Positions 37,600 through 47,069 of a stretch of 64,000 nt of DNA are shown here, one piece after another. Origin of the DNA: Candidatus Bipolaricaulota bacterium (GTDB lineage Bacteria; Bipolaricaulota; Bipolaricaulia; UBA7950; UBA9294); contig JALTFO010000048.1 of assembly GCA_027007005.1 (NCBI GenBank), positions 1 through 64,000 of the forward strand, written 5' to 3'. Numbering within the stretch: the stretch's first letter is position 1; each line of letters opens with the position of its first letter. The notes under the pieces were generated by a model that saw nothing but the letters and a program-made list of their open reading frames with translations, did no database searches and was not told the origin of the DNA. A program made the translations under genes and the position numbers.

Positions 37600-38430
37600 A
37601 TGAAGATTAGCAAGATCTACATCGTCGCCAACACGAGCAAAGAAGGGTCACTGCGTACCTTAGCTGTGCTTAAAGCATGGGCGCAACTGAAGCGGATTGA
37701 GACGGTGCTCATCGATCCCAACCGACCGAGCTTCTCCGAGGAAGAGGGAGCGCTCGTTGTCGCTCTAGGCGGAGATGGGACAGTCCTTCGCGCTGCCTCG
37801 GTCTTTGCCAATTCAGCGATCCCAATCTTGGGAGCGAACCTGGGGAGCCTCGGTTTCCTCACACAGGTGAAGGCACCATTGCTAACTTCTGTGTTAGAAG
37901 GAGTATTGCGCGATTCTTTTGTCATCGAGGAGAGGATGCGCCTGTCTTACGCGTCTCAGGCTGGGAGTGGAACGGTGTTGAACGACGTGGTGATCACCGG
38001 AACATCTGCTCTTCGCTTCTGCGAGCTAGAGCTCATGTGGAGCGATGGCGTGGTGGCAAGCTACCCAGGCGACGGGTTGATCCTGTCCACGGCGACTGGG
38101 TCAACTGCGTACAGCCTATCTTCCGGTGGACCGGTAGTCGTCCCACCGGCAGCGTGCATCATGGCAAGCCCGTTAGCGGTGCACAAGCTGGGGATTCTCC
38201 CGGTCATCTTCCCAGCAGAGGAGGTCCTTCTTGTGCGCACGCACACACAAGTGAGTCTTTATGCTGATGGAGACTTTGCCTTCGATCTGCCCGCGGACAC
38301 GAAGATAACCATAAAGCGTGCCGATACGCCAACCCGGCTTGTAAGGATGGCGGATGCTCCCTCCTTCTTCCACGTATTGAGGGAGAAGCTGAACTGGGGG
38401 GATGAATCGAAGCGTGAGCCGAAGCGCTAA
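37600..38430 (+). CDS. nadK: NAD(+)/NADH kinase
   Basis: VVALGGDGTVLRAASVF, ILGANLGSLGFLTQV, DGLILSTATGSTAYSLSSGGPVVVP. Confidence 0.93.
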   Translation: MKISKIYIVANTSKEGSLRTLAVLKAWAQLKRIETVLIDPNRPSFSEEEGALVVALGGDGTVLRAASVFANSAIPILGANLGSLGFLTQVKAPLLTSVLEGVLRDSFVIEERMRLSYASQAGSGTVLNDVVITGTSALRFCELELMWSDGVVASYPGDGLILSTATGSTAYSLSSGGPVVVPPAACIMASPLAVHKLGILPVIFPAEEVLLVRTHTQVSLYADGDFAFDLPADTKITIKRADTPTRLVRMADAPSFFHVLREKLNWGDESKREPKR

Positions 38431-38458
38431 TGATGGATAAGATCTGGAAGGAGCGATA

Positions 38459-39373
38459 TTGAGCGCAAAGACATTGAACCTTGCTGGCATCTACCCTCCG
38501 ATTCCAACCCCTTTCGATTCAGGTGGCAAGATCTCAGAGACAGCTCTCACAGAGAACCTGCGTGTATGGAATAAGTACAAGTTGCGCGGTTACGCTGTCC
38601 TCGGTTCTAATGGTGAGCTTGTCTTGCTGAACAAACAGGAAAGGCTGGTCGTGCTTCGGATCGCCCGCGATGCGATCCCTTCCGACAAGCTGATGATCGC
38701 CGGCACGGGTTGTCAATCAACTGGGCAGACCGTTGAGTTAACAAAGAGTGCCGCTGCGATCGGAGCGGATGCAGCGCTAGTGGTTACCCCTTCGTACTAT
38801 CGTGGGTTGATGACAAGAGATGCCTTGCGCGAGCACTTCCGGGCAGTAGCTGAGGAATCCCCGATTCCGATCATCCTCTACAACATCCCATCATGCACGG
38901 GGATCGACCTCGATGCCGAGACGGTGGCAGCACTGGCGGAGCACGAAAATATAATAGGCATTAAGGATTCCGGCGGGAACATAGTTAAGATAGCGGAGAT
39001 CAATCGCCTGACCGACGCCAACTTTCAGGTGCTGGCCGGCTCGGCAAGCTTCCTTCTCCCTGCGCTCTCTGTGGGTGCAGTTGGCGGGATCTTGGCCCTA
39101 GCCAACATCGCCCCCTTGCAGTGCCTAGCGATCCGGAGACACTTTCTGGATCGTCAGTGGGAGAGGGCACGCGAGGTGCAACTAAGCATGATCCCGGTAA
39201 ACATGGCCATAACACGCAGATGGGGAGTGCCCGCGGTGAAGGCGGCCTTGGACATGCTCGGGATGTATGGCGGCCCGGCCCGATCACCTCTCCTCCCCTT
39301 ATCTAGTGAAAAGAAAGATAAACTGCGTGTTATCCTGAACCAGTCAGGCATCTTGCCTGAGATTACACGGTAG
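38459..39373 (+). CDS. Dihydrodipicolinate synthase/N-acetylneuraminate lyase family protein
   Basis: GIYPPIPTPFDSGGKI, VTPSYYRGLMTRDALREHFRAVAEESPIPIILYNIPSCTGIDL, GIKDSGGN; TTG start. Confidence 0.88.
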   Translation: MSAKTLNLAGIYPPIPTPFDSGGKISETALTENLRVWNKYKLRGYAVLGSNGELVLLNKQERLVVLRIARDAIPSDKLMIAGTGCQSTGQTVELTKSAAAIGADAALVVTPSYYRGLMTRDALREHFRAVAEESPIPIILYNIPSCTGIDLDAETVAALAEHENIIGIKDSGGNIVKIAEINRLTDANFQVLAGSASFLLPALSVGAVGGILALANIAPLQCLAIRRHFLDRQWERAREVQLSMIPVNMAITRRWGVPAVKAALDMLGMYGGPARSPLLPLSSEKKDKLRVILNQSGILPEITR

Positions 39374-39406
39374 GAGGACAGAGATGTCCCATCAGAATAG
39401 GAGGGT

Positions 39407-40576
39407 GTGATGCGAGATAGAGCATTGCTGATGATCCCTGGGCCAATTGAGTTTGAGCCGGAGGTGCTGCAGGCACTTGGTGCTCCCACCACGAGTCATG
39501 TTTCGCCGGAATTCATCGAGATATTCGGAGAGTCTCTGGAGATGATGCGAGATGTGTGGCTTTGTCCCTCTGGACAGCCTTTCGTTGTTGCGGGATCGGG
39601 GATGCTCGCCCTGGAGATGGCCGTTGTGAACTTGATCGAGCCAGGAGACAAAGTGCTCGTGCTTAATACCGGGGTATTCGGCGATCGCTACGCAGATCTC
39701 TTGCGCCGCTACCACGTTGATGTGAGCGTTCTGCGCGCCCCGCTTGGGGAGACGATCTCACCTCAACAGGTGGAGGATGAGCTTAAGAAACAGAGATACA
39801 AGCTGATGACAATCACGCACGTGGATACATCGACCGGTGTTCGCACTGATGCTAAATTGTTGGCCACCATCGCGCGAAAGTACAACGTGCTAAGCGTACT
39901 TGACGGCGTCTGCTCGGTAGCCGGGGAGGAGCTTCGCCAGGAAGAATGGGGTATCGATGTGGCACTCACCGCCTCACAAAAAGCGATCGGTGTTCCCCCT
40001 GGCCTTGCGTTGATGGTCGCTGGTCCCCGCGCGATTGAAACGTGGCGTGGTAGAAAGATGCCAGTGAGTAACTACTACGCCGATTGGGAAAACTGGCTGC
40101 CGATCATGGAAGCTTACGAAGCGCGGAAAGCAAGCTACTTCGCCACGCCTCCGGTGAACCTGATTTACGCTCTCAACGTCAGCCTAAAGAGAATACTAGA
40201 AGAGGGAATGGAAGAGCGTTTCAAACGCCACCAGAGATTCGGAAGGGCGTGCAAGGAAGCAATACAGGCACTGGGACTGGATCAAGTCCCAACCGATTTA
40301 GCACATTCTGCGGCGACACTCACCGCACCCTATTACCCGAGAGGGGTTATTGGATCAGAGTTTCTTCCTAAGGTTAGAAATGCTGGCGTGATTCTGGCTG
40401 GTGGACTGCACTCGGAGATCAAGGATGAGTACTTCCGCATTGGACACATGGGAGGAGAGACCTCAGGTGACCTACTGGCGACGATCGGTGCCATCGAGGC
40501 TGGGCTCAAGGGGTGCGGCTACGAGTTCGAATTGGGAGCTGGAGTTAGTGTGGCTCAACGCGTTCTGCGTAGCTAA
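39407..40576 (+). CDS. Class V aminotransferase (alanine-glyoxylate/serine-pyruvate type)
   Basis: MIPGPIEFEPEVLQALG, HVDTSTGVRTDAK, LDGVCSVAGEEL, ALTASQKAIGVPPGLAL (PLP lysine). Confidence 0.9.
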   Translation: MMRDRALLMIPGPIEFEPEVLQALGAPTTSHVSPEFIEIFGESLEMMRDVWLCPSGQPFVVAGSGMLALEMAVVNLIEPGDKVLVLNTGVFGDRYADLLRRYHVDVSVLRAPLGETISPQQVEDELKKQRYKLMTITHVDTSTGVRTDAKLLATIARKYNVLSVLDGVCSVAGEELRQEEWGIDVALTASQKAIGVPPGLALMVAGPRAIETWRGRKMPVSNYYADWENWLPIMEAYEARKASYFATPPVNLIYALNVSLKRILEEGMEERFKRHQRFGRACKEAIQALGLDQVPTDLAHSAATLTAPYYPRGVIGSEFLPKVRNAGVILAGGLHSEIKDEYFRIGHMGGETSGDLLATIGAIEAGLKGCGYEFELGAGVSVAQRVLRS

Positions 40577-40621
40577 AGATGCGTTGACTTGCAGTGGGTC
40601 AGGAGCGAACCGGAGAGTCCG

Positions 40622-41101
40622 ATGACTACACGCGGGATCGAGTACCTCAACAAGCGCGGTATCTCCTACCAGGTACTGAGCTACCAGCACGAGACAAAGG
40701 GAGCGAGGTACGCTGCACAAGCCCTTGATCTTCCGCAAGAGATCGTGATCAAGAGCCTCGTCTTCCGCGCCGACGATGGTTCGTTCCTCTTCGCCCTAAT
40801 GAGCGCAGATGGGAGCGTGAGCGAAAAGAAGCTCGCTCGCGCTAGCCACCACAAACGCGTCGCCCCAGCCAGCCCGCACGATGCGGAGCGTATCACCGCA
40901 TATCAGGTGGGAGGAATCAGCCCCCTGGGTGCGAAGAGAGCGCTTCCCGTCTTCCTTGATTCTGCAGTTGCCGCACATCCAGAAGTAGTGATCAACGCCG
41001 GAGCGCGAGGAACGATGCTCCGCCTGAGAACAGCAGATCTTGTCTTCATCACCGGAGCCCTGATTGTAGACATTCGAAAAGCTGAGCATAGAGACATCTG
41101 A
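40622..41101 (+). CDS. YbaK/EbsC-type aminoacyl-tRNA deacylase
   Basis: KRGISYQVLSYQHETKGARYAAQALDLPQEIVIKSLVFRADDGSFLFALMSADGSVS. Confidence 0.85.
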   Translation: MTTRGIEYLNKRGISYQVLSYQHETKGARYAAQALDLPQEIVIKSLVFRADDGSFLFALMSADGSVSEKKLARASHHKRVAPASPHDAERITAYQVGGISPLGAKRALPVFLDSAVAAHPEVVINAGARGTMLRLRTADLVFITGALIVDIRKAEHRDI

Positions 41102-41143
41102 AGGGCATCAAAACCGGCCTTGATTGCTGTGCTACAAGCGTGA

Positions 41144-41461
41144 CTAGGAAGTGCTTGAGTATCTAACCCGATCTTCCCAATCAGGCAAGTAGACGGACAT
41201 CAAGCTCCTGAAAAGCTTCCCATGATTCTGAACCCTTAGATGCAGTAGCTCATGCACGATTACGTATTCCTGGAACTCCCGGCGTTGCCTAAGGAGCCCC
41301 TCGCTGAAGGTTACAGTCCTATTTGGAGAACACGAAGCCCACTTGTTCTTCATCTTCTGCACCCGAATCTGAGCCGGTTTGACATTGAGTGTGTCCGCCC
41401 AGTCGCGAACGGCTTTCTTGAAGGTGTTCTTGTTGGAGAATCCGCTTTCTTGCTTGGTCAT
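41144..41461 (-). CDS. YgjP/SprT-like (M48-type) zinc metallopeptidase
   Basis: NKWASCSPNRTVTFSEGLLRQRREFQEYVIVHELLHLRVQNHGKLF; HELLH zinc motif. Confidence 0.8.
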   Translation of the reverse strand: MTKQESGFSNKNTFKKAVRDWADTLNVKPAQIRVQKMKNKWASCSPNRTVTFSEGLLRQRREFQEYVIVHELLHLRVQNHGKLFRSLMSVYLPDWEDRVRYSSTS

Positions 41462-41522
41462 GGCATGGAACAGATCGGGTAACGCAGAACAACTGATGGA
41501 TGTACATAGAATACCACGATAG

Positions 41523-44438
41523 TCACCTGCTTTCCACACGGAGCATCGCATCAGCCAGTAGTACCATGCGATCCTTCCCCACCAGAGGGAGCAGCATCCT
41601 GTAAATCTCGGCCTTGAGCTGACGGAGTTCTGCCGCATTCTCTCTATAGTTCGGGAATCGCTCAAAGATACCTTTCATCGTTGCCGCAATGCTATCCGAT
41701 TCCGCCACCCCTTCCTTCTTGAGTACCCAGTAGAGGGAGAACGTGGTTACATCGAACCCCATCTCCGATTGCTGACGGCGTGCCTCTACGATCTCTCGAA
41801 TCACAAGCTCGATTCTCCGCAAGGAGTCTTCCGTCGTTATCTGGCGGTTATCGAAGGCTTCAAGGATTGCCTCGGCCCGGTCACCGATCGGCTTAAGGTA
41901 TGGGCTTGAATCCTCCTCTTCGATGACGGCCCTTCGAATGCTGTTAACCAGGTTGATTACCTTCGCTTTGTCCGACCCACCAAAGTCCTTGATTGCCCGA
42001 AGTGTGTTCTCGTCGATCTTCACCGCGGGGAGTGTCATGTCAAGTCCGTAGCTCTCGGCCTTCTCCCTGACCAGTTGCCGGGTCTTGCGGGCGACATCGC
42101 TGTATAGGGTCGACCTTTTTCTGAAGGCATTTTGAATGATCCGATACAAGATAGAGAGAGAACCGAAATCGTCAATGGAGTCCCGCAGATCAGGCGAAGG
42201 CGAGAGGATCTCATAGAGCGTTTCGATCTGCTTGTAGAGGTGATAGAAGGCCTCCCGCTTGTCTTGATCGGTGAACGCCTCGATCGCTTCTTCAATCCCT
42301 CTATCGTCCAGCAATTCTCTGCTCAGGATGATGTATTCTCGTGCCGGACCCGCCATCATCTCCTTGAACTTATTCAGGAGAAGATCGAGATCCTCGATGA
42401 CGCCACTGACAACATCGGAATCAAACGCCAGCGCTTTCTCAAGTTTCTCAAAGATCCCTATGAAATCGACTACGAGCCCGCAAGGCTTGCGGCTCTCTTG
42501 GCCCCATTCATAGGGACGATTGACCCGCGCGATGGCCTGGAGGAGCACATGATCCCGCATCGGCTTGTCGAGGTACATGCAGTAGAGAATGGGCGCATCG
42601 AAGCCGGTGAGGAGCTTGTCGGTGACGATGAAGATCTTCGGCAGCGTATCTGGCTTCGGAAACAGCTTACGCGCCTTCTTTTCCGCATCCGGGCTCACCT
42701 GATGACGATACACGAGAGGGTACTTCTCGCTGTCGTGCTGCGCGGATGTGTAAATCGGAAGGGAGTATTCAGGAGGGAGAACCTTGTCCAGCGCCTCCTT
42801 ATACAGCGCGCAGGCCTCACGATCCACCGCCACCAAAAACGCCTTGTATCCAAGGGGTTCAATGTTCTCTTGAAAGTGTTTCGCCACGAATGCTGCAACC
42901 TTCTCGACTCGATCCCGCGACTTGAGGAACGTCTTCAGGCGCATCGCATGATCTAGGATCCTGTTCAACTCGTCTACGTCGCTGATCCCCTCGGCCTCCG
43001 CCAGATTCAGGAACTCCTCTTCAAGTTGTTGGCGTGGGACTCTGATCTCATTTGGCGCAAGGACGTATTTTAGTGGGACAGTCGTACCATCTTCGATCGA
43101 CTCCACAATCGAATACTTGTCTAGATACCCTTGCTCATCTTCCTTGCCGAAGATCTTGAACGTTCCCTTGCCGTATGCCGTCTTGTCGATCGGCGTACCG
43201 GTGAACCCGATCAATGTGGCGTTCGGGAGGGCGCCAACGAGGTAATTGCCGAGATCGCCACCTGTTGTTCTGTGTGCTTCGTCAATTAGGACGAAGATGT
43301 TCTCACGGGTGTTGATGCCCTTCGGAATTCCGTCAAACTTGTGAATCATCGAAATAATCAACCCGCGAAAGTCCGAGGCAAGGAGTTCGCGCAGATGCTT
43401 CTTGCTAGTGGCCTGCTCGATCTTGATATCGTGCGAATGCATTTCGCCAAGCAATCGCTCAACCCAACCTCCAAGCTGTCCCTCCAATTCATTCCGGTCG
43501 ATCATTAGAATTACGGTGGCCTTACCAAACGTCCCTTTGTCCTGAAGGATCATCCGGGCCGCCGTGATCATGGTGAATGTCTTGCCTGACCCTTGAGTGT
43601 GCCAAATCAGGCCGGTTGCTTTCGCCTTGTCGGCGCATCGATCGAGGATCTTCTCCACCGCCCGGGTTTGGTGTTGGCGCAGGATCGTCTTCTGCAGTTC
43701 ATCTTCCTTGTAGAAGAAGAGGACCCATTCCTTGAGCATGGTCAAAAACCGCTGACGGTCGAAGAACCGTTTGACCTTGTTCTCGTAGTTCCCGGATTCC
43801 TCGTTTCGCCAGTTGAACAGGTTCTTCCGATCCAGGTTCCACGTAGCCCCGTAGTAGAAATCGAGAAGGTTAGTGATGTCGAACACCTGCGGAGCGGTCA
43901 ACATCTCAGGCGTCTCGTGGTGGTACTCCCGGATTTGAGTCATCGGCTTTTCGATTCCCTTTGGTCTCTGTGCACTCTTAGTCTCTACGATAGCGACCGG
44001 AATCCCATTGATCAGGAACATCACATCTGCTCGGTTGGTCTCCTGGCCATTCGTGTACTGCCACTCGTCGGTTACGTGGAAGACGTTGCGCTCAGAATTG
44101 GCGAAGTCGACCAGTATCACATTCCGCTCCCGCTTCTCGTTTTGGTCATAGATGCTCTTCTCTCCACGGAGCCACGCGAGGATCTCCGCGTTCCCCTCAA
44201 TCGTATTAGGGACGGACTCGATACTGCGGACGATCGCATCGACGTTTTCGACCGTGATTAGTTGTGGATTTAGCTCAATGAGCCTCTCTTCTAGTACACG
44301 CCTGAACAGCATTCCTCCTACGCCTTTCCGCAACGAAAGAGCTTCCGACGTAGGGACATACGTCCAACCGATCTCCTCCGCGTAGCGGATGAGGGGGTTC
44401 TGAACCGTATCGTTTTCTGTTCCTGGGTGGGTTGCCAT
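41523..44438 (-). CDS. hsdR: Type I restriction endonuclease subunit R
   Basis: RADVMFLINGIPVAIVETKS nuclease region, WHTQGSGKTFTMI Walker A, LIDEAHRTTGGDLG DEAH, GFTGTPIDK; RBS GAGGAG before ATG at 44438. Confidence 0.93.
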   Translation of the reverse strand: MATHPGTENDTVQNPLIRYAEEIGWTYVPTSEALSLRKGVGGMLFRRVLEERLIELNPQLITVENVDAIVRSIESVPNTIEGNAEILAWLRGEKSIYDQNEKRERNVILVDFANSERNVFHVTDEWQYTNGQETNRADVMFLINGIPVAIVETKSAQRPKGIEKPMTQIREYHHETPEMLTAPQVFDITNLLDFYYGATWNLDRKNLFNWRNEESGNYENKVKRFFDRQRFLTMLKEWVLFFYKEDELQKTILRQHQTRAVEKILDRCADKAKATGLIWHTQGSGKTFTMITAARMILQDKGTFGKATVILMIDRNELEGQLGGWVERLLGEMHSHDIKIEQATSKKHLRELLASDFRGLIISMIHKFDGIPKGINTRENIFVLIDEAHRTTGGDLGNYLVGALPNATLIGFTGTPIDKTAYGKGTFKIFGKEDEQGYLDKYSIVESIEDGTTVPLKYVLAPNEIRVPRQQLEEEFLNLAEAEGISDVDELNRILDHAMRLKTFLKSRDRVEKVAAFVAKHFQENIEPLGYKAFLVAVDREACALYKEALDKVLPPEYSLPIYTSAQHDSEKYPLVYRHQVSPDAEKKARKLFPKPDTLPKIFIVTDKLLTGFDAPILYCMYLDKPMRDHVLLQAIARVNRPYEWGQESRKPCGLVVDFIGIFEKLEKALAFDSDVVSGVIEDLDLLLNKFKEMMAGPAREYIILSRELLDDRGIEEAIEAFTDQDKREAFYHLYKQIETLYEILSPSPDLRDSIDDFGSLSILYRIIQNAFRKRSTLYSDVARKTRQLVREKAESYGLDMTLPAVKIDENTLRAIKDFGGSDKAKVINLVNSIRRAVIEEEDSSPYLKPIGDRAEAILEAFDNRQITTEDSLRRIELVIREIVEARRQQSEMGFDVTTFSLYWVLKKEGVAESDSIAATMKGIFERFPNYRENAAELRQLKAEIYRMLLPLVGKDRMVLLADAMLRVESR

Positions 44439-44457
44439 TGTCTCCTCTTTTGCATAC

Positions 44458-44916
44458 CTAATCGTTATACCCCTTGTCTTTGTTGTCCATAGGGTGCTCC
44501 TGGTTGCTGCCACACCACTTACCTGTGGCAAGCCAGATTTCGTAGTGCAACAACCAAAGGGACGTCCACGGCACAATTGTTCTGGCAATGGGCATTGTGG
44601 AATCCCATTCGTTGTACTTGTATCGGAACAAGCACAGTTCCTTGGCGGAAAACACGTGAGGAATCCTGCTGCCATTCCTGGATACAATCTCGGGCGAAAC
44701 TACCGACACCACCGGTCTCTGTTTCAAGCGGTATTTGATCTTCACAGTGTATTTCTCACTCAATGGACTTGGCTTCAATTGACCTACCCATGTTAGTACG
44801 ATATGCTTATTGAACGTGACGTCTGAGTCTGGAAATACACGTTTCAACCCCGCTGCTTGCACAGCAAGTGGCAGTGTCTTCAGTCTTTTTCGCAGGTATG
44901 ACTTCTTATTTCCCAT
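44458..44916 (-). CDS. E2-like (ubiquitin-conjugating-fold) CBASS accessory protein, short type II CBASS
   Basis: 152 aa; HVFSAKELCLFRYKYNEWDSTMPIARTIVPWTSLWLLHYEIWLATGKWCGSNQEHP: LCL(F/Y)...IAxTIVPWTxxWLxxYExWLATGxW pattern recalled from CD-NTase-linked E2 proteins; position directly after a CD-NTase. Confidence 0.65.
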   Translation of the reverse strand: MGNKKSYLRKRLKTLPLAVQAAGLKRVFPDSDVTFNKHIVLTWVGQLKPSPLSEKYTVKIKYRLKQRPVVSVVSPEIVSRNGSRIPHVFSAKELCLFRYKYNEWDSTMPIARTIVPWTSLWLLHYEIWLATGKWCGSNQEHPMDNKDKGYND

Positions 44917-46078
44917 ACCAAGTGTTCGGTTTTACTGTGGCTCCGACAGTTCCTAAGAGACCAGTCTTCGGGGCCATCCGCAGCTGACCGTCCCGTTGTT
45001 GCTTATCCATAACGTTTCCGTATTTCTCGAAAGCGTGCCTAGCAATTTCTGCTCCTAGCGCGAGAGACAGACTATCCGAGATCTTTTGCAGACCAGTCTC
45101 CTTGATCGCGCTTGAGAAGTCTGTCTCAACTTGCTGGAGCCATTCAAAGAAACGCTTGGCTCTCTGAGATTCTTTTTTCCACTTGTCAGCAAAGTTCTCC
45201 TTTGGGTTAATCGGGTTTGGCACCCAGTATTCGCCATTTCTGGTCTTGATACCGTCACGTAGCTTTGCCGTTAGGGCTATCAACGCCTCAAGGATGTCGG
45301 TTTCGCCGTTGTATGCGTTTGCAGCAAGCGTTGTGGTGATTATGGAAATTGGTTTATCGTCGCGATTCCCTTGATAGTGTACGTCGCGATGGCGTTTCAA
45401 GATCTGAATAGCTCTTCGAAGAGGAGTAGGCACGCGCTCTAGGGGAATCTCTTCTACGTGAACCTCCACAGCCTTTGCCATCATTTCTCGGCGTTCCAAC
45501 AGCAGCGTCTTTTGCTGATCGTTGAACCAGTTGGCGTACCCTTTGGGGTTACTGTGTTGCCACTTCGGGAGTTCCGTATCTGTGATGATAAGTGCATCAT
45601 CGAGATCCCGGAGGTTGTACTCAGCAGCCTTATCGTCTGGGAGCGCAGGCAGGACGTCCATATGGAACTGCCCCTTGTAGTCCAGTGTCCAACATCGGCG
45701 ACCAGGAACAAGCTCTGGAACTTCACTACCCTCGGCAGCTAGACGTTGAAGATAGCGCTTCAGCTGGTCCTCTAAGTCAGCTTTCAATTCTTCCTGAGCC
45801 GTGCTCTCTTTCTGAATCTCGCGACGATAGACAAGGTCTACGTCGTATGCATCTTCATCTTTTACGGGCCGAACAGCGGTACCTAGTCTCAGAGACCCCT
45901 GAGGATAGATCTCCGCATCAGACTGGTAGTGTTCGAGATGGTCTTCCTTCAACCAGTCACCCAGATCCATGTACTTTCTTCGGACCTCTCGATAGACATC
46001 CTCAGGAATATCGAGTTCCTCCCCAACATAACCAATGATGTCCGCTAACTGCATTCCTTTCTGCTGATCAACATCCAT
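44906..46078 (-). CDS. CD-NTase (cGAS/DncV-like nucleotidyltransferase), CBASS
   Basis: YPQGSLRLGTAVRPVKDEDAYDVDLVY (GS + DxD) and FHMDVLPALPD (third Asp); C-terminus ...VKPNTWYGK; RBS-like GGGGGTAGG before ATG at 46078. Confidence 0.85.
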   Translation of the reverse strand: MDVDQQKGMQLADIIGYVGEELDIPEDVYREVRRKYMDLGDWLKEDHLEHYQSDAEIYPQGSLRLGTAVRPVKDEDAYDVDLVYRREIQKESTAQEELKADLEDQLKRYLQRLAAEGSEVPELVPGRRCWTLDYKGQFHMDVLPALPDDKAAEYNLRDLDDALIITDTELPKWQHSNPKGYANWFNDQQKTLLLERREMMAKAVEVHVEEIPLERVPTPLRRAIQILKRHRDVHYQGNRDDKPISIITTTLAANAYNGETDILEALIALTAKLRDGIKTRNGEYWVPNPINPKENFADKWKKESQRAKRFFEWLQQVETDFSSAIKETGLQKISDSLSLALGAEIARHAFEKYGNVMDKQQRDGQLRMAPKTGLLGTVGATVKPNTWYGK

Positions 46079-46091
46079 TTTCCTACCCCCT

Positions 46092-47069
46092 CTACTTATC
46101 ATTTTCCTGGTCTGTTTCATCCGTCAAGGTATAGATGGGCTCGTATGGCGATGCCTTATGACTCAGAAACATGTTACTAACCTCATTCACGGCGTTCCGC
46201 GCTTCCGTTCTTCCTATGCCTTCCAGTTCGAGGGACATCTTGTCGAGCGCATAGTGCCCGCCCAGAATGGGATTGATTCGGAGGAAGCGTTCCTTCCCGA
46301 GAATGTGAAGGCACTGATTCTCAGCAGCACAGCTTTGACCAGCCATCATGAACTCCAGCACCTTGCTCCGCCATGTCCACAGTCCTCCGGTGATGTGCTT
46401 ACTCATTGAGGTAATGGCTTGCCGAGTCGTACCGATACTGAACATCGCTATTGACCCTTGACTTTGGTTTAAGTAACCAAGCGCCTCAGCTAGAGCCACC
46501 ATTGAAGGGTTGTTTGCCCACACGCCGCCGTCGATGAGGCGTACACCTGTGTCACTTATCGATGCAGGGAAGTACGTTGGCGCGGACGCGGTTGCGAGAG
46601 CAATGTTCATTGCCAGCTCCTTGTAGTCCGTCTTGAGTCGCTCGTGATGAGGAGTCTTGTATAAATGGACATCACCCCTGACGGAGTCATAAGAGGGAAT
46701 GATCAAACGCTTTGTGCTTTCGCCGAGCCGTCTGTCTCCGAAGTAGTCCTGAAGAGCTTGGCGAAGGGGCTCTGCCGGGTACTTGCGCCGAAAGACCCAC
46801 TTCACGCTGCCTAGAGCCCGAGTCCATCGACTCTGTGCCGGGAAGATGTCCTTGCCTCGTTCCTTGTAGAAGCCCAATATCTCCTTGGGGCTGAAGCCTA
46901 GTCCCAGAGCTATTGCTATGATACCCCCTGCAGAGGTGCCGGCGATCAGATCAAAATGGTCCACGATCCTCTTGCGTGTATTTTCTTCCAGTGCAGCCAG
47001 GAAGGAAGCCGTGAATATCCCCTTCAGTCCGCCGCCATCGAGAGAGAGAATTTGAAAGCGCTCGGTCAT
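46092..47069 (-). CDS. capV: CapV-like patatin phospholipase (CBASS effector)
   Basis: LSLDGGGLKGIFTASFL, GTSAGGIIAIALGLG, DGGVWANNPSMVALAEA; ATGA overlap with upstream hsdS. Confidence 0.88.
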   Translation of the reverse strand: MTERFQILSLDGGGLKGIFTASFLAALEENTRKRIVDHFDLIAGTSAGGIIAIALGLGFSPKEILGFYKERGKDIFPAQSRWTRALGSVKWVFRRKYPAEPLRQALQDYFGDRRLGESTKRLIIPSYDSVRGDVHLYKTPHHERLKTDYKELAMNIALATASAPTYFPASISDTGVRLIDGGVWANNPSMVALAEALGYLNQSQGSIAMFSIGTTRQAITSMSKHITGGLWTWRSKVLEFMMAGQSCAAENQCLHILGKERFLRINPILGGHYALDKMSLELEGIGRTEARNAVNEVSNMFLSHKASPYEPIYTLTDETDQENDK

